Shown one piece after another: positions 7,785 to 16,448 of a stretch of DNA of 64,000 nt (within the stretch, counting starts at the first letter, position 1; each line of letters opens with the position of its first letter). Made by a program: the position numbers and the translations under genes. Source of the stretch: Crocinitomicaceae bacterium (GTDB taxonomy: Bacteria; Bacteroidota; Bacteroidia; Flavobacteriales_D; Crocinitomicaceae); the NCBI GenBank assembly GCA_024643725.1, contig JAHEMJ010000013.1, positions 77,556-141,555 of the forward strand. Reading direction: 5' to 3'. The notes below the pieces were generated by a model. It searched no databases. It had not been told where the DNA came from and saw only the letters and a program-made list of their open reading frames with translations.

Positions 7785-8240
7785 TTAATTCCCGCGGAGT
7801 TTATCCAATAAATCGTTCAGAGTTTTCGCATCCGACTCCTCCAATTGATTAAAATCAGTGACTTTTGATTGTAAAATCGATTCAATTTCCAACAAGAGCG
7901 ACAATCCCGGTTCAGCTATTGAAATTTCATATTCGCGTTTGTCACGGTCCGACTGCAGGACAGAAATCAAGTTTTTATCCTTCAATTTTTTAATGAGTAG
8001 GGTGACATTAGAATTCGGCGCGATCATTCTTGACAGAATATCCTTTTGGCACATGGCATTTGGATGACTTCCTTTTAAAATTCGCAGGACATTGAATTGT
8101 TCATGTGTTACGTTGAAAGGTTTCAACACAGCAGAAATCCGGTTATTCAACCAGTTCGCCGTAAACAACACATTGATGTTGGCTTTTACGAGTTCGTTTC
8201 CAAACTTTACTTGTTTTATTTCTTGTTCAATCGATGCCAT
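7785..8240 (-). CDS. MarR family transcriptional regulator
   Basis: A 151-residue winged-helix regulator. The DNA-binding core includes VTHEQFNVLRILKG, CQKDILSRMIAPNSNVTLLIKKLKDKNLI (recognition helix) and the wing QSDRDKREYEISIAEPG. MarR proteins are usually homodimeric repressors released by aromatic or oxidising ligands. A longer frame begins at a TTG at 8267, but the ATG at 8240 fits the family N-terminus better. It is 34 bases upstream of pirin on the same strand; paired operator-like sequences before marR and before pirin suggest it controls itself and the pirin-OYE genes. Confidence 0.9.
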   Translation of the reverse strand: MASIEQEIKQVKFGNELVKANINVLFTANWLNNRISAVLKPFNVTHEQFNVLRILKGSHPNAMCQKDILSRMIAPNSNVTLLIKKLKDKNLISVLQSDRDKREYEISIAEPGLSLLLEIESILQSKVTDFNQLEESDAKTLNDLLDKLRGN

Positions 8241-8269
8241 ATCTTCAACTAGAATGCAAAGATGCAAAT

Positions 8270-8291
8270 AATAGTTATATCTACAACTATT
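8270..8291 (-). promoter_or_regulatory. Candidate MarR operator (inverted repeat) upstream of marR
   Basis: AATAGTT-N8-AACTATT is a perfect 7-bp inverted repeat in the marR upstream region, the expected size for a MarR dimer site. The right half and the centre recur at 7750-7771 before pirin. Confidence 0.55.
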
Positions 8292-8357
8292 AATATTGAT
8301 TTAACAAAAAACTCGACGAAAATATTGAGATTTACCTTTATCATCTATTAAAACAAG

Positions 8358-8597
8358 TTATTCATCACTAAATCCTGCCAAGTAGATACATCCCCACAGA
8401 ATTGACAAATGCACGTATAAAATAACTTTATGGCATGTTCGGCGATCATACCAACTTGTCTTTTGATTGAAGGGATCGAAAGCCAATCCAATACCGAATG
8501 AAGCCGCGGCTTGTGCGTAATCCTTTTTAAATAAAGCATGATAGGTTCCCAGTAGGAGGAAGCCTATGTACAGATATTTGTTGAAAGGAGTATTCAT
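8358..8597 (-). CDS. Small membrane protein, 79 aa (paralogue of 5047-5289)
   Basis: It shares MNTPFNKYLY-GF-LLG-Y-ALF-KDY-QA-ASFGIGLAFDPF with the protein at 5047-5289, then diverges in the C-terminal half. Both are predicted to have two or three membrane segments. The two copies bracket the DoxX-OYE-pirin-MarR genes. No function is known. It is a stand-alone gene, separated from marR by about 90 bases that contain the operator candidate. Confidence 0.7.
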   Translation of the reverse strand: MNTPFNKYLYIGFLLLGTYHALFKKDYAQAAASFGIGLAFDPFNQKTSWYDRRTCHKVILYVHLSILWGCIYLAGFSDE

Positions 8598-8644
8598 ATT
8601 GTAAAATTATTAAAAAAAAAGCCCATTTTGAGTGACTGGAAATC

Positions 8645-8688
8645 GCTCCCCCCTTCAATCCGCCGCGGCCGATTGAACCTAAGACCCT
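8645..8688 (-). pseudogene. Degenerate tRNA-Asn 3'-end remnant interrupted by a GC-rich palindrome
   Basis: The minus strand keeps GGGTCTTAGGTTCAA, then 14 unrelated GC-rich bases, then TTGAAGGGGGGAGC. The intact tRNA-Asn next door has GGGTCTCAGGTTCAA-GTCC-TGAAGGGGGAGC. So the variable region, half of the T-arm and the acceptor 3' strand are preserved while the T-loop is replaced. The insert forms most of an 18-bp near-palindrome at 8657-8674 centred on GCCGCGGC. It lies just beyond the tRNA terminator. Confidence 0.6.
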
Positions 8689-8701
8689 TTTTTCGAACAC
8701 A

Positions 8702-8732
8702 AAAAAAGCCGACCATTTCTGATCGGCTTTTT
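8702..8732 (-). terminator. Rho-independent terminator of tRNA-Asn
   Basis: GCCGATCA-GAAA-TGGTCGGC followed by seven T on the minus strand, immediately after the tRNA 3' end. The stem is of the same type as those at 4983 and 5745. Confidence 0.8.
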
Positions 8733-8733
8733 G

Positions 8734-8807
8734 CTCCCCCTTCAGGACTTGAACCTGAGACCCTCTGATTAACAGTCAGATGCTCTAACCAACTGAGCTA
8801 AGGAGGA
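8734..8807 (-). tRNA. tRNA-Asn (GTT)
   Basis: The minus strand folds as a 74-nt cloverleaf. The acceptor strand TCCTCCT pairs with AGGGGGA (one G-T) with discriminator G. The D-loop contains AGCTCAGTTGGTTAGAGC, the anticodon arm is TCTGA-CTGTTAA-TCAGA with anticodon GTT, and the T-arm is TCAGG-TTCAAGT-CCTGA. CCA is not encoded. It is followed by a terminator and then a degenerate copy of its 3' end. Confidence 0.96.
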
Positions 8808-8910
8808 ATGTTGCTCTCTGATTGAGGATGCAAATATAAATAAATTTTTATTTAATCAAAATCAGAAAAGGCAAAAAAAATAGATTTTTTTTCGACCTTT
8901 TTATAAGTAC

Positions 8911-9348
8911 TTAATAATCATCTTCATCCATGGTGAAATCATCCATGCTTGCTTCGTAAGAATCATCATCATTGTCCAAAATATCCACAGAGAAATCATC
9001 TTCTCGGTTGGCTGGACGAAGAATATTCGTTTTAGAAACATTCAAACGAATTTCTGAACGAATGGAACCATCCTCGTGTTGAAAGGCTTTGGAAAAAGGC
9101 GTACCGATGATTTCTACCATGGCGCCACGCTTTAGGAAGTCGACAATGCGCATATTGGATCCTTCGCGTTTCCAAATGGTGCAATTCACCCATGTCGTTT
9201 TAGTCTTCACCGCACCGGTGCGTTTGTCCTTCCAATTTTTATTATGTGCCACCGGAAAATTAATCGCAATGATTCCTCGATCCATTGTTTTTGTCAATGC
9301 ATCTTTACCGATGTTTCCAATTAACCTCGTTTCAAAAATTGTTGCCAT
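8911..9348 (-). CDS. ssb: Single-stranded DNA-binding protein
   Basis: A 145-residue SSB. The OB fold covers about residues 1-108 (MATIFETRLIGNIGKDA, then NFPVAHNKNWKDKRTGAVKTKTTWVNCTIWKREG and MVEIIGTPFSKAFQHEDGS). It binds ssDNA as a tetramer during replication, recombination and repair. The acidic tail is short and ends DDFTMDEDDY; the usual terminal Pro-Phe of the partner-binding tip is absent. That may mean an altered interaction tip or a second, specialised SSB of this genome. A promoter -7 box lies at 9403-9410. Confidence 0.92.
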   Translation of the reverse strand: MATIFETRLIGNIGKDALTKTMDRGIIAINFPVAHNKNWKDKRTGAVKTKTTWVNCTIWKREGSNMRIVDFLKRGAMVEIIGTPFSKAFQHEDGSIRSEIRLNVSKTNILRPANREDDFSVDILDNDDDSYEASMDDFTMDEDDY

Positions 9349-9402
9349 AATTTTATGTTCTTTTCACTTAAGACATGAAATGTATGAAAAATTCCCGCAA
9401 TA

Positions 9403-9410
9403 CAAAGATA
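9403..9410 (-). promoter_or_regulatory. Promoter -7 box of ssb (TAtcTTTG)
   Basis: The minus strand has TATCTTTG about 55 bases before the ssb ATG and just beyond the slyD-like gene end, so ssb has its own promoter. No matching TTG was found at 19 bp. Confidence 0.5.
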
Positions 9411-9433
9411 AAAATCTGATTTTCTGCTAGTTC

Positions 9434-9946
9434 CTAGTGATGATGTCCACCTGGGCCATGTGCATGTCCATGTGCAATTTCATCCGCAGTCGCATCACGA
9501 ACTTCTAACACTTCACCTGAAAAATGCAAATCTGTTCCAGCCAAAGGGTGATTGAAATCCATTTTCACATGCTCTTCATCTACTTCGATGATTTTACCAC
9601 GCAATTGGTTTCCTTCATTGTCGCTCATTGGAACCAAAGCCCCAACATGGAACATTTGATCATCAAATTTCCCGTCCTCATCGTGGAAGATGTTTATTGG
9701 AATCATTGCCGTATGCTGTGGATCATGATCACCGTAAGCGTTTGCCGCTAAAATGTGAAAATCAAATGCATCTCCAACCGTTTTATTCGCTAGGTTCTCT
9801 TCGAACTCTGGAATTAAACTTCCAACTCCGTATAGGAATACCAATGGATTCGTTTCATTTGTTTCTTCAATCTGTTCACCAGTTGAATGATTCGATAGCT
9901 TGTATTTTAACGTCACTACCTTGTTTGCTGAAATTTGCATACTCAA
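9434..9946 (-). CDS. slyD: SlyD-like FKBP-type peptidyl-prolyl isomerase
   Basis: A 170-residue SlyD family prolyl isomerase/chaperone. The FKBP core (residues 8-80) contains NPLVFLYGVGSLIPEFEENLANKTVGDAFDF, interrupted by the insert-in-flap domain (about 80-135), and ends with DFNHPLAGTDLHFSGEVLEV. The C-terminal tail is histidine-rich (AHGHAHGPGGHHH), the metal-binding tail of SlyD proteins that deliver or buffer nickel. It acts in the cytoplasm. Its upstream gene is the polyamine fusion, 36 bases away on the same strand. Confidence 0.93.
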   Translation of the reverse strand: MSMQISANKVVTLKYKLSNHSTGEQIEETNETNPLVFLYGVGSLIPEFEENLANKTVGDAFDFHILAANAYGDHDPQHTAMIPINIFHDEDGKFDDQMFHVGALVPMSDNEGNQLRGKIIEVDEEHVKMDFNHPLAGTDLHFSGEVLEVRDATADEIAHGHAHGPGGHHH

Positions 9947-9982
9947 TTGTTTAATTTAATTTCTACTGTCGATTTTCGACGC

Positions 9983-11266
9983 TTATTTGCGTAATAAAGC
10001 TTTGACAAAATTTGGTGTTGCAAAAGTCGCAAAGTGAATATCCTCATTATAGTATCGCAATCCTTGATCTGTAACGAACTGACGAATCTCGTCCACATTC
10101 TGTACATTTTTCGGATGACAATTTCCTTTGATCCCGTATTGGAAACTCCACATACCAGTAGGGTAGGTAGGGACAAAGAACAATCCTACCGGAGCATTAT
10201 TTTCACCAAAAATTCCTTGAAGGGTATGGTTCAATTCAGCGAACGCTTTTTCATTGAATTTTGGCGATTCTCCTTGTGCGACAAGGATTCCTTCCGCCTT
10301 CAAAGCATTGTAACAATTTGTATAGAACTCTACGGAGAATAATCCTTCTGCTGGACCAACAGGATCAGATCCATCCACGATGATGATGTCGTATTCTCCT
10401 TGTTTCGCATTTTTCACGAAGGCAATTCCGTCGTCCACAATTAGTTCCAAACGAGGATCGTCAAAAGATGCGGCAATTTGTGGCAAATGCACTTTACATG
10501 CTTCGATTACCTCACCGTCGATTTCAACCATCGTTACTTTTTCAATGTTCGCGTGACGCAATACTTCTCGCACAGTTCCACCATCACCACCACCGATTAC
10601 CAAAACGTTTTTCGCGTTTCTCAAAGTGAATAGGGAAGGATGTGAGATCATTTCATGGTAATGGAACTCGTCTTTTTCTGTCGTCATGACCATATCGTCT
10701 AACGCCAACATTTTTCCATATTTCAATGACTCCAAAATACGCACACGTTGGAAAGGAGATTGTACATCAACAAAAACATCTCCGGTAAATCGCAAAGACA
10801 ATGCTTGATCTTCGTCCTTGTCCGTAAACCATACGTTGCGTGTATAGAATTCTGGATTTCTCCATTCTGCTGCTTTTTCACGCGCTGAAGAAAGATCGAA
10901 ATCATTGCGTTGCAATAAATTCACGGATCCACGTTTCATTTCTAATGCGGAATATGATTTGGCACCAAAACACTCTTTCAAGTGATCAAAGGAAATCCAT
11001 GCATTCATTTCACCACAAGTGAATAAATCCACCGCTGCATAACCGTATTCCGGCCATGTATGAATTGCCAAGTGACTTTCTTGAATTACAACTACACCCG
11101 AAACACCATAAGGTGAAAAGTGGTGAAAGGTAGAGTTAATCACTGTTGCACCAGCTTTTTGTGCTGCTCCAACCATGTCGCGTTCGATAGCTGCCACGTC
11201 GTTCATCACGTGTGGATCACAGTTCATAAATTCAACGAGAATGTGATTTCCTAAGGCTGTACTCAT
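9983..11266 (-). CDS. Fused S-adenosylmethionine decarboxylase-spermidine synthase
   Basis: A 427-residue bifunctional polyamine enzyme. Residues 1-120 are a class 1b SAM decarboxylase: self-processing at E63-S64 gives the pyruvoyl cofactor, and His69 and Cys84 are the other conserved residues. The region from about 145 to the end is a spermidine synthase: a beta-stranded N-domain, the SAM-fold motif [30 protein letters not shown] and the YYNEDIH end. It would decarboxylate SAM and transfer the aminopropyl group to putrescine in one polypeptide. The frame extends to 11344, but the ATG at 11266 starts the conserved domain and lies 32 bases after a promoter box at 11299-11306, which the longer frame would contain. 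Confidence 0.93.
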   Translation of the reverse strand: MSTALGNHILVEFMNCDPHVMNDVAAIERDMVGAAQKAGATVINSTFHHFSPYGVSGVVVIQESHLAIHTWPEYGYAAVDLFTCGEMNAWISFDHLKECFGAKSYSALEMKRGSVNLLQRNDFDLSSAREKAAEWRNPEFYTRNVWFTDKDEDQALSLRFTGDVFVDVQSPFQRVRILESLKYGKMLALDDMVMTTEKDEFHYHEMISHPSLFTLRNAKNVLVIGGGDGGTVREVLRHANIEKVTMVEIDGEVIEACKVHLPQIAASFDDPRLELIVDDGIAFVKNAKQGEYDIIIVDGSDPVGPAEGLFSVEFYTNCYNALKAEGILVAQGESPKFNEKAFAELNHTLQGIFGENNAPVGLFFVPTYPTGMWSFQYGIKGNCHPKNVQNVDEIRQFVTDQGLRYYNEDIHFATFATPNFVKALLRK

Positions 11267-11298
11267 ATTTGTTGTCGTATTAAATTGAAAAAGTGGCG

Positions 11299-11306
11299 CA
11301 AAATTA
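11299..11306 (-). promoter_or_regulatory. Promoter -7 box (TAatTTTG) of the polyamine fusion gene
   Basis: TAATTTTG on the minus strand, 32 bases before the ATG at 11266. It rules against the longer reading frame starting at 11344. Confidence 0.45.
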
Positions 11307-11389
11307 CGGATTTCCCTTAGATTTTTCGGTGATAATTGCGACAAATAATGGATTCTGAAAAATTTAATGCCGAATTAACGCGAAACGTC

Positions 11390-13498
11390 TTAGTTTTTGA
11401 GAAAACGGAGCTTGTCCAAACTGACTTTGATTCGAGCCTGTCCAAAGATCACTGATAGCTGTTTTCCCTTCATTTCCTCCACCACACCAATGCGATTCGT
11501 TTGTATGAGCTGAACTTGAGAGCCTACTTTGATCATTTCCTGCTGATACGTTTCTACCTTTTCCTGCTGTTTCTTTGTTGGTTTTTTTGGCGCAATGGAT
11601 TCTTGCTTTTTCAGCTCTGTCTTGGATTTCTCCATGCGCAAGAACTGTGTCAACTCTTGAAACAACAAGGTATTCACGTCTTTTTTTCGCGATTTTGCAT
11701 TGAAACGCTCAATGAATTGCAGCATTTTCTTACCAGCCTGCAATTGTTTACTATTGACTTCTGTAACTTGATTTACTTGAGATAAACGCGCATCCAACTT
11801 GGATTCTTTCGATTCATATTCTGCCTTGGCTCTGATTGCTTCCGTAGATACTCGGTCAAACTTTTTGGACTTTTCGAGTAGCTGATTTCGTTCTTTTTGT
11901 AAGGAATTTAACAAGGTATCTAATTTCACCTTCTTTTGATCCAAACGGCTCTTTGCATCTGCAATTAGCTCTTTTGAAATGCCATTCATTTGAGCGACCT
12001 CAAAAGTAAAGGAGCTTCCTGGTTGACCAATGGAAAATTGATAAAGCGGTTGCAAGTTTTTTTCATTAAACAACATACAACCATTTTGTGCATGTGGTAA
12101 CTCACTGGCTTTGAGTTTAATGTTTCCGTAGTGTGTGGTGATCACACCAAAGGATTTCAAGCGATAAATTTGCTCAAAAAATACTTCTCCAAGTGCACCG
12201 CCTAATTCTGGATCTGAACCTGTTCCAAATTCATCTAATAACAACAACGATTGATGATTTGCTACTTCCATAAAGTACTTCATCCTTTGCAGACGGTAAG
12301 AATACGTACTTAATTCATTTTCAATAGATTGATTATCCCCAATATCAGATAAAATGGTGCTAAAAAAACACATGACGCTATTCTCATTCACCGGAACTAA
12401 CAGTCCGGACTGCAGCATCATTTGCAATAATCCAATGGTCTTTAAGGTGATGCTTTTTCCACCCGCATTTGGACCCGAAATAACGAGTAAACGGGACGTT
12501 GGACTCATGGAGACAGATTGTGGAAAAGTGACTTTTCCAGAGACCTGATTGGATTTCCAAAGAATAGGGTGGAAGGCATCCTTTAAATGGAATCCAGCTG
12601 TTTGTGCAATGGATGGTAAGTTCGCGTTTAAATCGAGTGCCAACTTGCATTTTGCATTGATAAAGTCCAATTGAACAAGCAACTTTTGGTAGGATTCGAT
12701 CAAAGGTTTGAAATGCGCGATAGTAGCTGTTAAAACCTGTAAAATCCGATGGATTTCCTTGCGTTCATCATCGAACAGAAACTCCAATTCATTGTTCAAC
12801 GGCACATTGATTACAGGTTCGACAAACGTCAAACTTCCCGTTTTACTAGAACCGTGAATATTTCCAGGAACTTTTCGCTTAAAGGTAGACTGAACGGTTA
12901 GTACGCGGCGATCGTTGATAAATCCCTCGAGGGTTTCACCCAGAATTTTATCCTTATTGTACTTTCGTAATTCACGGTCAAAATTTCGATTAATTTGTAC
13001 GCGCAGTGTACGAATGCGTGCACGAATCTCTTTCAATTCAGGCGAAGCATCATCCTTTACATTTCCAGCACGATCAAATACTTGATCAATCTCTGTGAGG
13101 ATTTCCTTCGTATAATAAACATCCTTCGTCAGTTCCTTCAATAAAGGATACGTAAATAGTGCTTTGTCGAAAAACTGAATAATGTGATTAACTAAATCCG
13201 AGGCCTGATATAAACGACGAAATCCTTCAATTGGAATGACTGCTTGTTGAATTCCAAGCAAACGAATTTCGTTTTGTAATTCTTCGAAATCCAAAGCAGG
13301 AAATTTTTCTCCGTGTATGCGAATGGATTTAAATTCATTCAAGCGATTTAATTCAACACGAATTTGCTTGAAGCGATTTCCAGGTGTTAATTTACGTGCG
13401 GACAACTTTGCACTTGGACCCACACAAAATGATTCCAACCATTCGCGAATGAGTTCGAATTCTAAATCAGTTAAAGTTTGTGCATCCGTTGTAAGCAT
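11390..13498 (-). CDS. MutS2-like ATPase lacking the Smr nuclease domain
   Basis: A 702-residue MutS-family ATPase. It lacks the mismatch-binding MutS I/II domains and starts with the core/clamp domain (about residues 1-325). The ABC-type ATPase carries Walker A SGPNAGGKSITLK (about 345) and Walker B LLLDEFGTGSDPELGGALG (about 430), then THYGNIKLKA. A long coiled coil (about 520-650) and a small KOW-like module (KVGSQVQLIQTNRIGVVEEMKGKQL) end the protein. MutS2 proteins act on recombination intermediates or collided ribosomes; full-length ones are about 780 aa with an Smr endonuclease domain, which is missing here. The ATG follows a TAACTTTG box by 4 bases. Confidence 0.9.
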   Translation of the reverse strand: MLTTDAQTLTDLEFELIREWLESFCVGPSAKLSARKLTPGNRFKQIRVELNRLNEFKSIRIHGEKFPALDFEELQNEIRLLGIQQAVIPIEGFRRLYQASDLVNHIIQFFDKALFTYPLLKELTKDVYYTKEILTEIDQVFDRAGNVKDDASPELKEIRARIRTLRVQINRNFDRELRKYNKDKILGETLEGFINDRRVLTVQSTFKRKVPGNIHGSSKTGSLTFVEPVINVPLNNELEFLFDDERKEIHRILQVLTATIAHFKPLIESYQKLLVQLDFINAKCKLALDLNANLPSIAQTAGFHLKDAFHPILWKSNQVSGKVTFPQSVSMSPTSRLLVISGPNAGGKSITLKTIGLLQMMLQSGLLVPVNENSVMCFFSTILSDIGDNQSIENELSTYSYRLQRMKYFMEVANHQSLLLLDEFGTGSDPELGGALGEVFFEQIYRLKSFGVITTHYGNIKLKASELPHAQNGCMLFNEKNLQPLYQFSIGQPGSSFTFEVAQMNGISKELIADAKSRLDQKKVKLDTLLNSLQKERNQLLEKSKKFDRVSTEAIRAKAEYESKESKLDARLSQVNQVTEVNSKQLQAGKKMLQFIERFNAKSRKKDVNTLLFQELTQFLRMEKSKTELKKQESIAPKKPTKKQQEKVETYQQEMIKVGSQVQLIQTNRIGVVEEMKGKQLSVIFGQARIKVSLDKLRFLKN

Positions 13499-13502
13499 AG
13501 AA

Positions 13503-13510
13503 CAAAGTTA
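13503..13510 (-). promoter_or_regulatory. Promoter -7 box (TAacTTTG) 4 nt before the MutS2 ATG
   Basis: TAACTTTG-TTCT-ATG on the minus strand predicts a leaderless transcript. A TTG lies 22 bases upstream of the box, slightly longer than the usual 19. Confidence 0.55.
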
Positions 13511-13635
13511 ATGGAAATCAAATCATGCGCTCCAATATATGGAACAAACAACCGTATCACAATAGAGTTCGTTTTGTGCTTTGATTCAAACAAATGTATT
13601 ATAATTAATATTATGTTAAATAGAATAATCAAAGA

Positions 13636-13660
13636 TAAAGGGACTGTGTAAACAATCCCT
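13636..13660 (-). terminator. Putative terminator of the rhodanese gene
   Basis: Minus-strand stem AGGGATTG-TTTACA-CAGTCCCT (one G-T) eight bases after the rhodanese stop, followed by a T-rich stretch TTATCTTTG. Confidence 0.6.
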
Positions 13661-13668
13661 CTTTCTAC

Positions 13669-14019
13669 TTATTCCTTCCAGGCGTCGTATCCACCTTCTA
13701 AGTCATATACTTTTTTGAATCCTGCTTTCTTCAAATCTTTCGCCGCACTAGCCGATCTTCCACCAGCCGCACAATATACCAAGACTGGTTTTGTTTTGTC
13801 TAACTTCTTGGTTGCGGTTGCGACAAATGTTGGAGAAAAATAATCAATGTTCATCGATCCATTGATTTTTCCTTGCGCTACTTCATTCGCCGTTCGCACA
13901 TCTAAAATTTGAGCTGTTGGATCTTTCATTAATTTTTTAAACTCTGCTTGCGATACACGATTCTGTGCACATGAGACCGTTGCTAATCCAATTAACAACA
14001 AAGAAAATAGAACTTTCAT
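13669..14019 (-). CDS. Exported rhodanese-like domain protein
   Basis: A 116-residue single rhodanese domain with an N-terminal signal sequence (MKVLFSLLLIGLATVSCAQ; the Cys suggests a weak lipobox). The active-site loop is CAAGGRSASAA with the catalytic Cys near residue 84, preceded by ILDVRTANEVAQGKI. Single-domain rhodaneses carry sulphur as a persulphide; an exported one may handle periplasmic sulphur or thiol chemistry. The frame begins upstream at 14040, but that lies inside a TATCTTTG box (14039-14046), so the ATG at 14019 is used. Confidence 0.88.
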   Translation of the reverse strand: MKVLFSLLLIGLATVSCAQNRVSQAEFKKLMKDPTAQILDVRTANEVAQGKINGSMNIDYFSPTFVATATKKLDKTKPVLVYCAAGGRSASAAKDLKKAGFKKVYDLEGGYDAWKE

Positions 14020-14038
14020 ATGGGATATTTTTGTTAAC

Positions 14039-14046
14039 AAAGATAA
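14039..14046 (-). promoter_or_regulatory. Promoter -7 box (TAtcTTTG) of the rhodanese gene
   Basis: TATCTTTG on the minus strand 19 bases before the ATG at 14019; it decides the start choice. Confidence 0.5.
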
Positions 14047-14151
14047 GCATTCAATCTACGCTTTATGTGACCTTCGTTACAAAAGTCTATTTAACATAAG
14101 ATAATGGCCGAGAATCAAATTATCAGTAACTTCGTCTAAATTCCCTACCGT

Positions 14152-14745
14152 ATGGCCATTTATTCGTTCAATGGATTTATCCCTGTCATCAAAGCTTCTA
14201 GCTTCGTTCATCCGCAAGCATCTGTCACCGGAAATGTGATCATTGGTGAAAACGTCTACATTGGTCCAGGCGCAGCTATTCGAGGAGACTGGGGACAAAT
14301 CATCATTGAAGACGGCTGTAATGTACAAGAGAATTGTACCATTCACATGTTTCCTGGAACAACCGTTCATTTAAAGAAAGGTGCACACATCGGACATGGC
14401 GCCATCATTCATGGTGGAATCATAGAAGAAAACTGTTTGATTGGAATGAACAGTGTCATAATGGACGATGTCGTTATTGGAAAAGAATCGATTGTTGGTG
14501 CCTTGTGTTTCGTTCCAGCGAACACCCAAATTCCTTCGCGCTCACTCGTAGTCGGTAATCCCGCGAAAATCATCAAGGAAGTCAGCGACGAAATGATTCA
14601 ATGGAAAACGGAAGGAACAGCCCTGTATCAGCAGCTACCGTCCGACTGTCACGCTTCCCTCCTACCTTGCGAACCACTGCGCGAAATCGAAGAAAATCGC
14701 CCCGTTCAAAAGCAAGATTATTTCGTTTGGCACAAAAAGAAATAA
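14152..14745 (+). CDS. Gamma carbonic anhydrase-like hexapeptide protein (PaaY family)
   Basis: A 197-residue left-handed beta-helix protein built of hexapeptide repeats (SVTGNVIIGENVYIGPGAAIRGD, then IIIEDGCNVQENCTIHMFPG and HIGHGAIIHGGIIEENCLIGMNSVI). The residues for a gamma carbonic anhydrase-type zinc site (His in IHMFP, HIGHG and IIHGG) are present. The closest named relatives are PaaY, a thioesterase/carbonic anhydrase-like protein of phenylacetate degradation, and CaiE. No paa genes are in view, so its role here is open. Confidence 0.85.
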   Translation: MAIYSFNGFIPVIKASSFVHPQASVTGNVIIGENVYIGPGAAIRGDWGQIIIEDGCNVQENCTIHMFPGTTVHLKKGAHIGHGAIIHGGIIEENCLIGMNSVIMDDVVIGKESIVGALCFVPANTQIPSRSLVVGNPAKIIKEVSDEMIQWKTEGTALYQQLPSDCHASLLPCEPLREIEENRPVQKQDYFVWHKKK

Positions 14746-14776
14746 ACATTCTCCTTTTTTGTTAACATTTGACTGA

Positions 14777-16438
<1,662 letters not shown>

Positions 16439-16448
16439 AAAAAAGACT

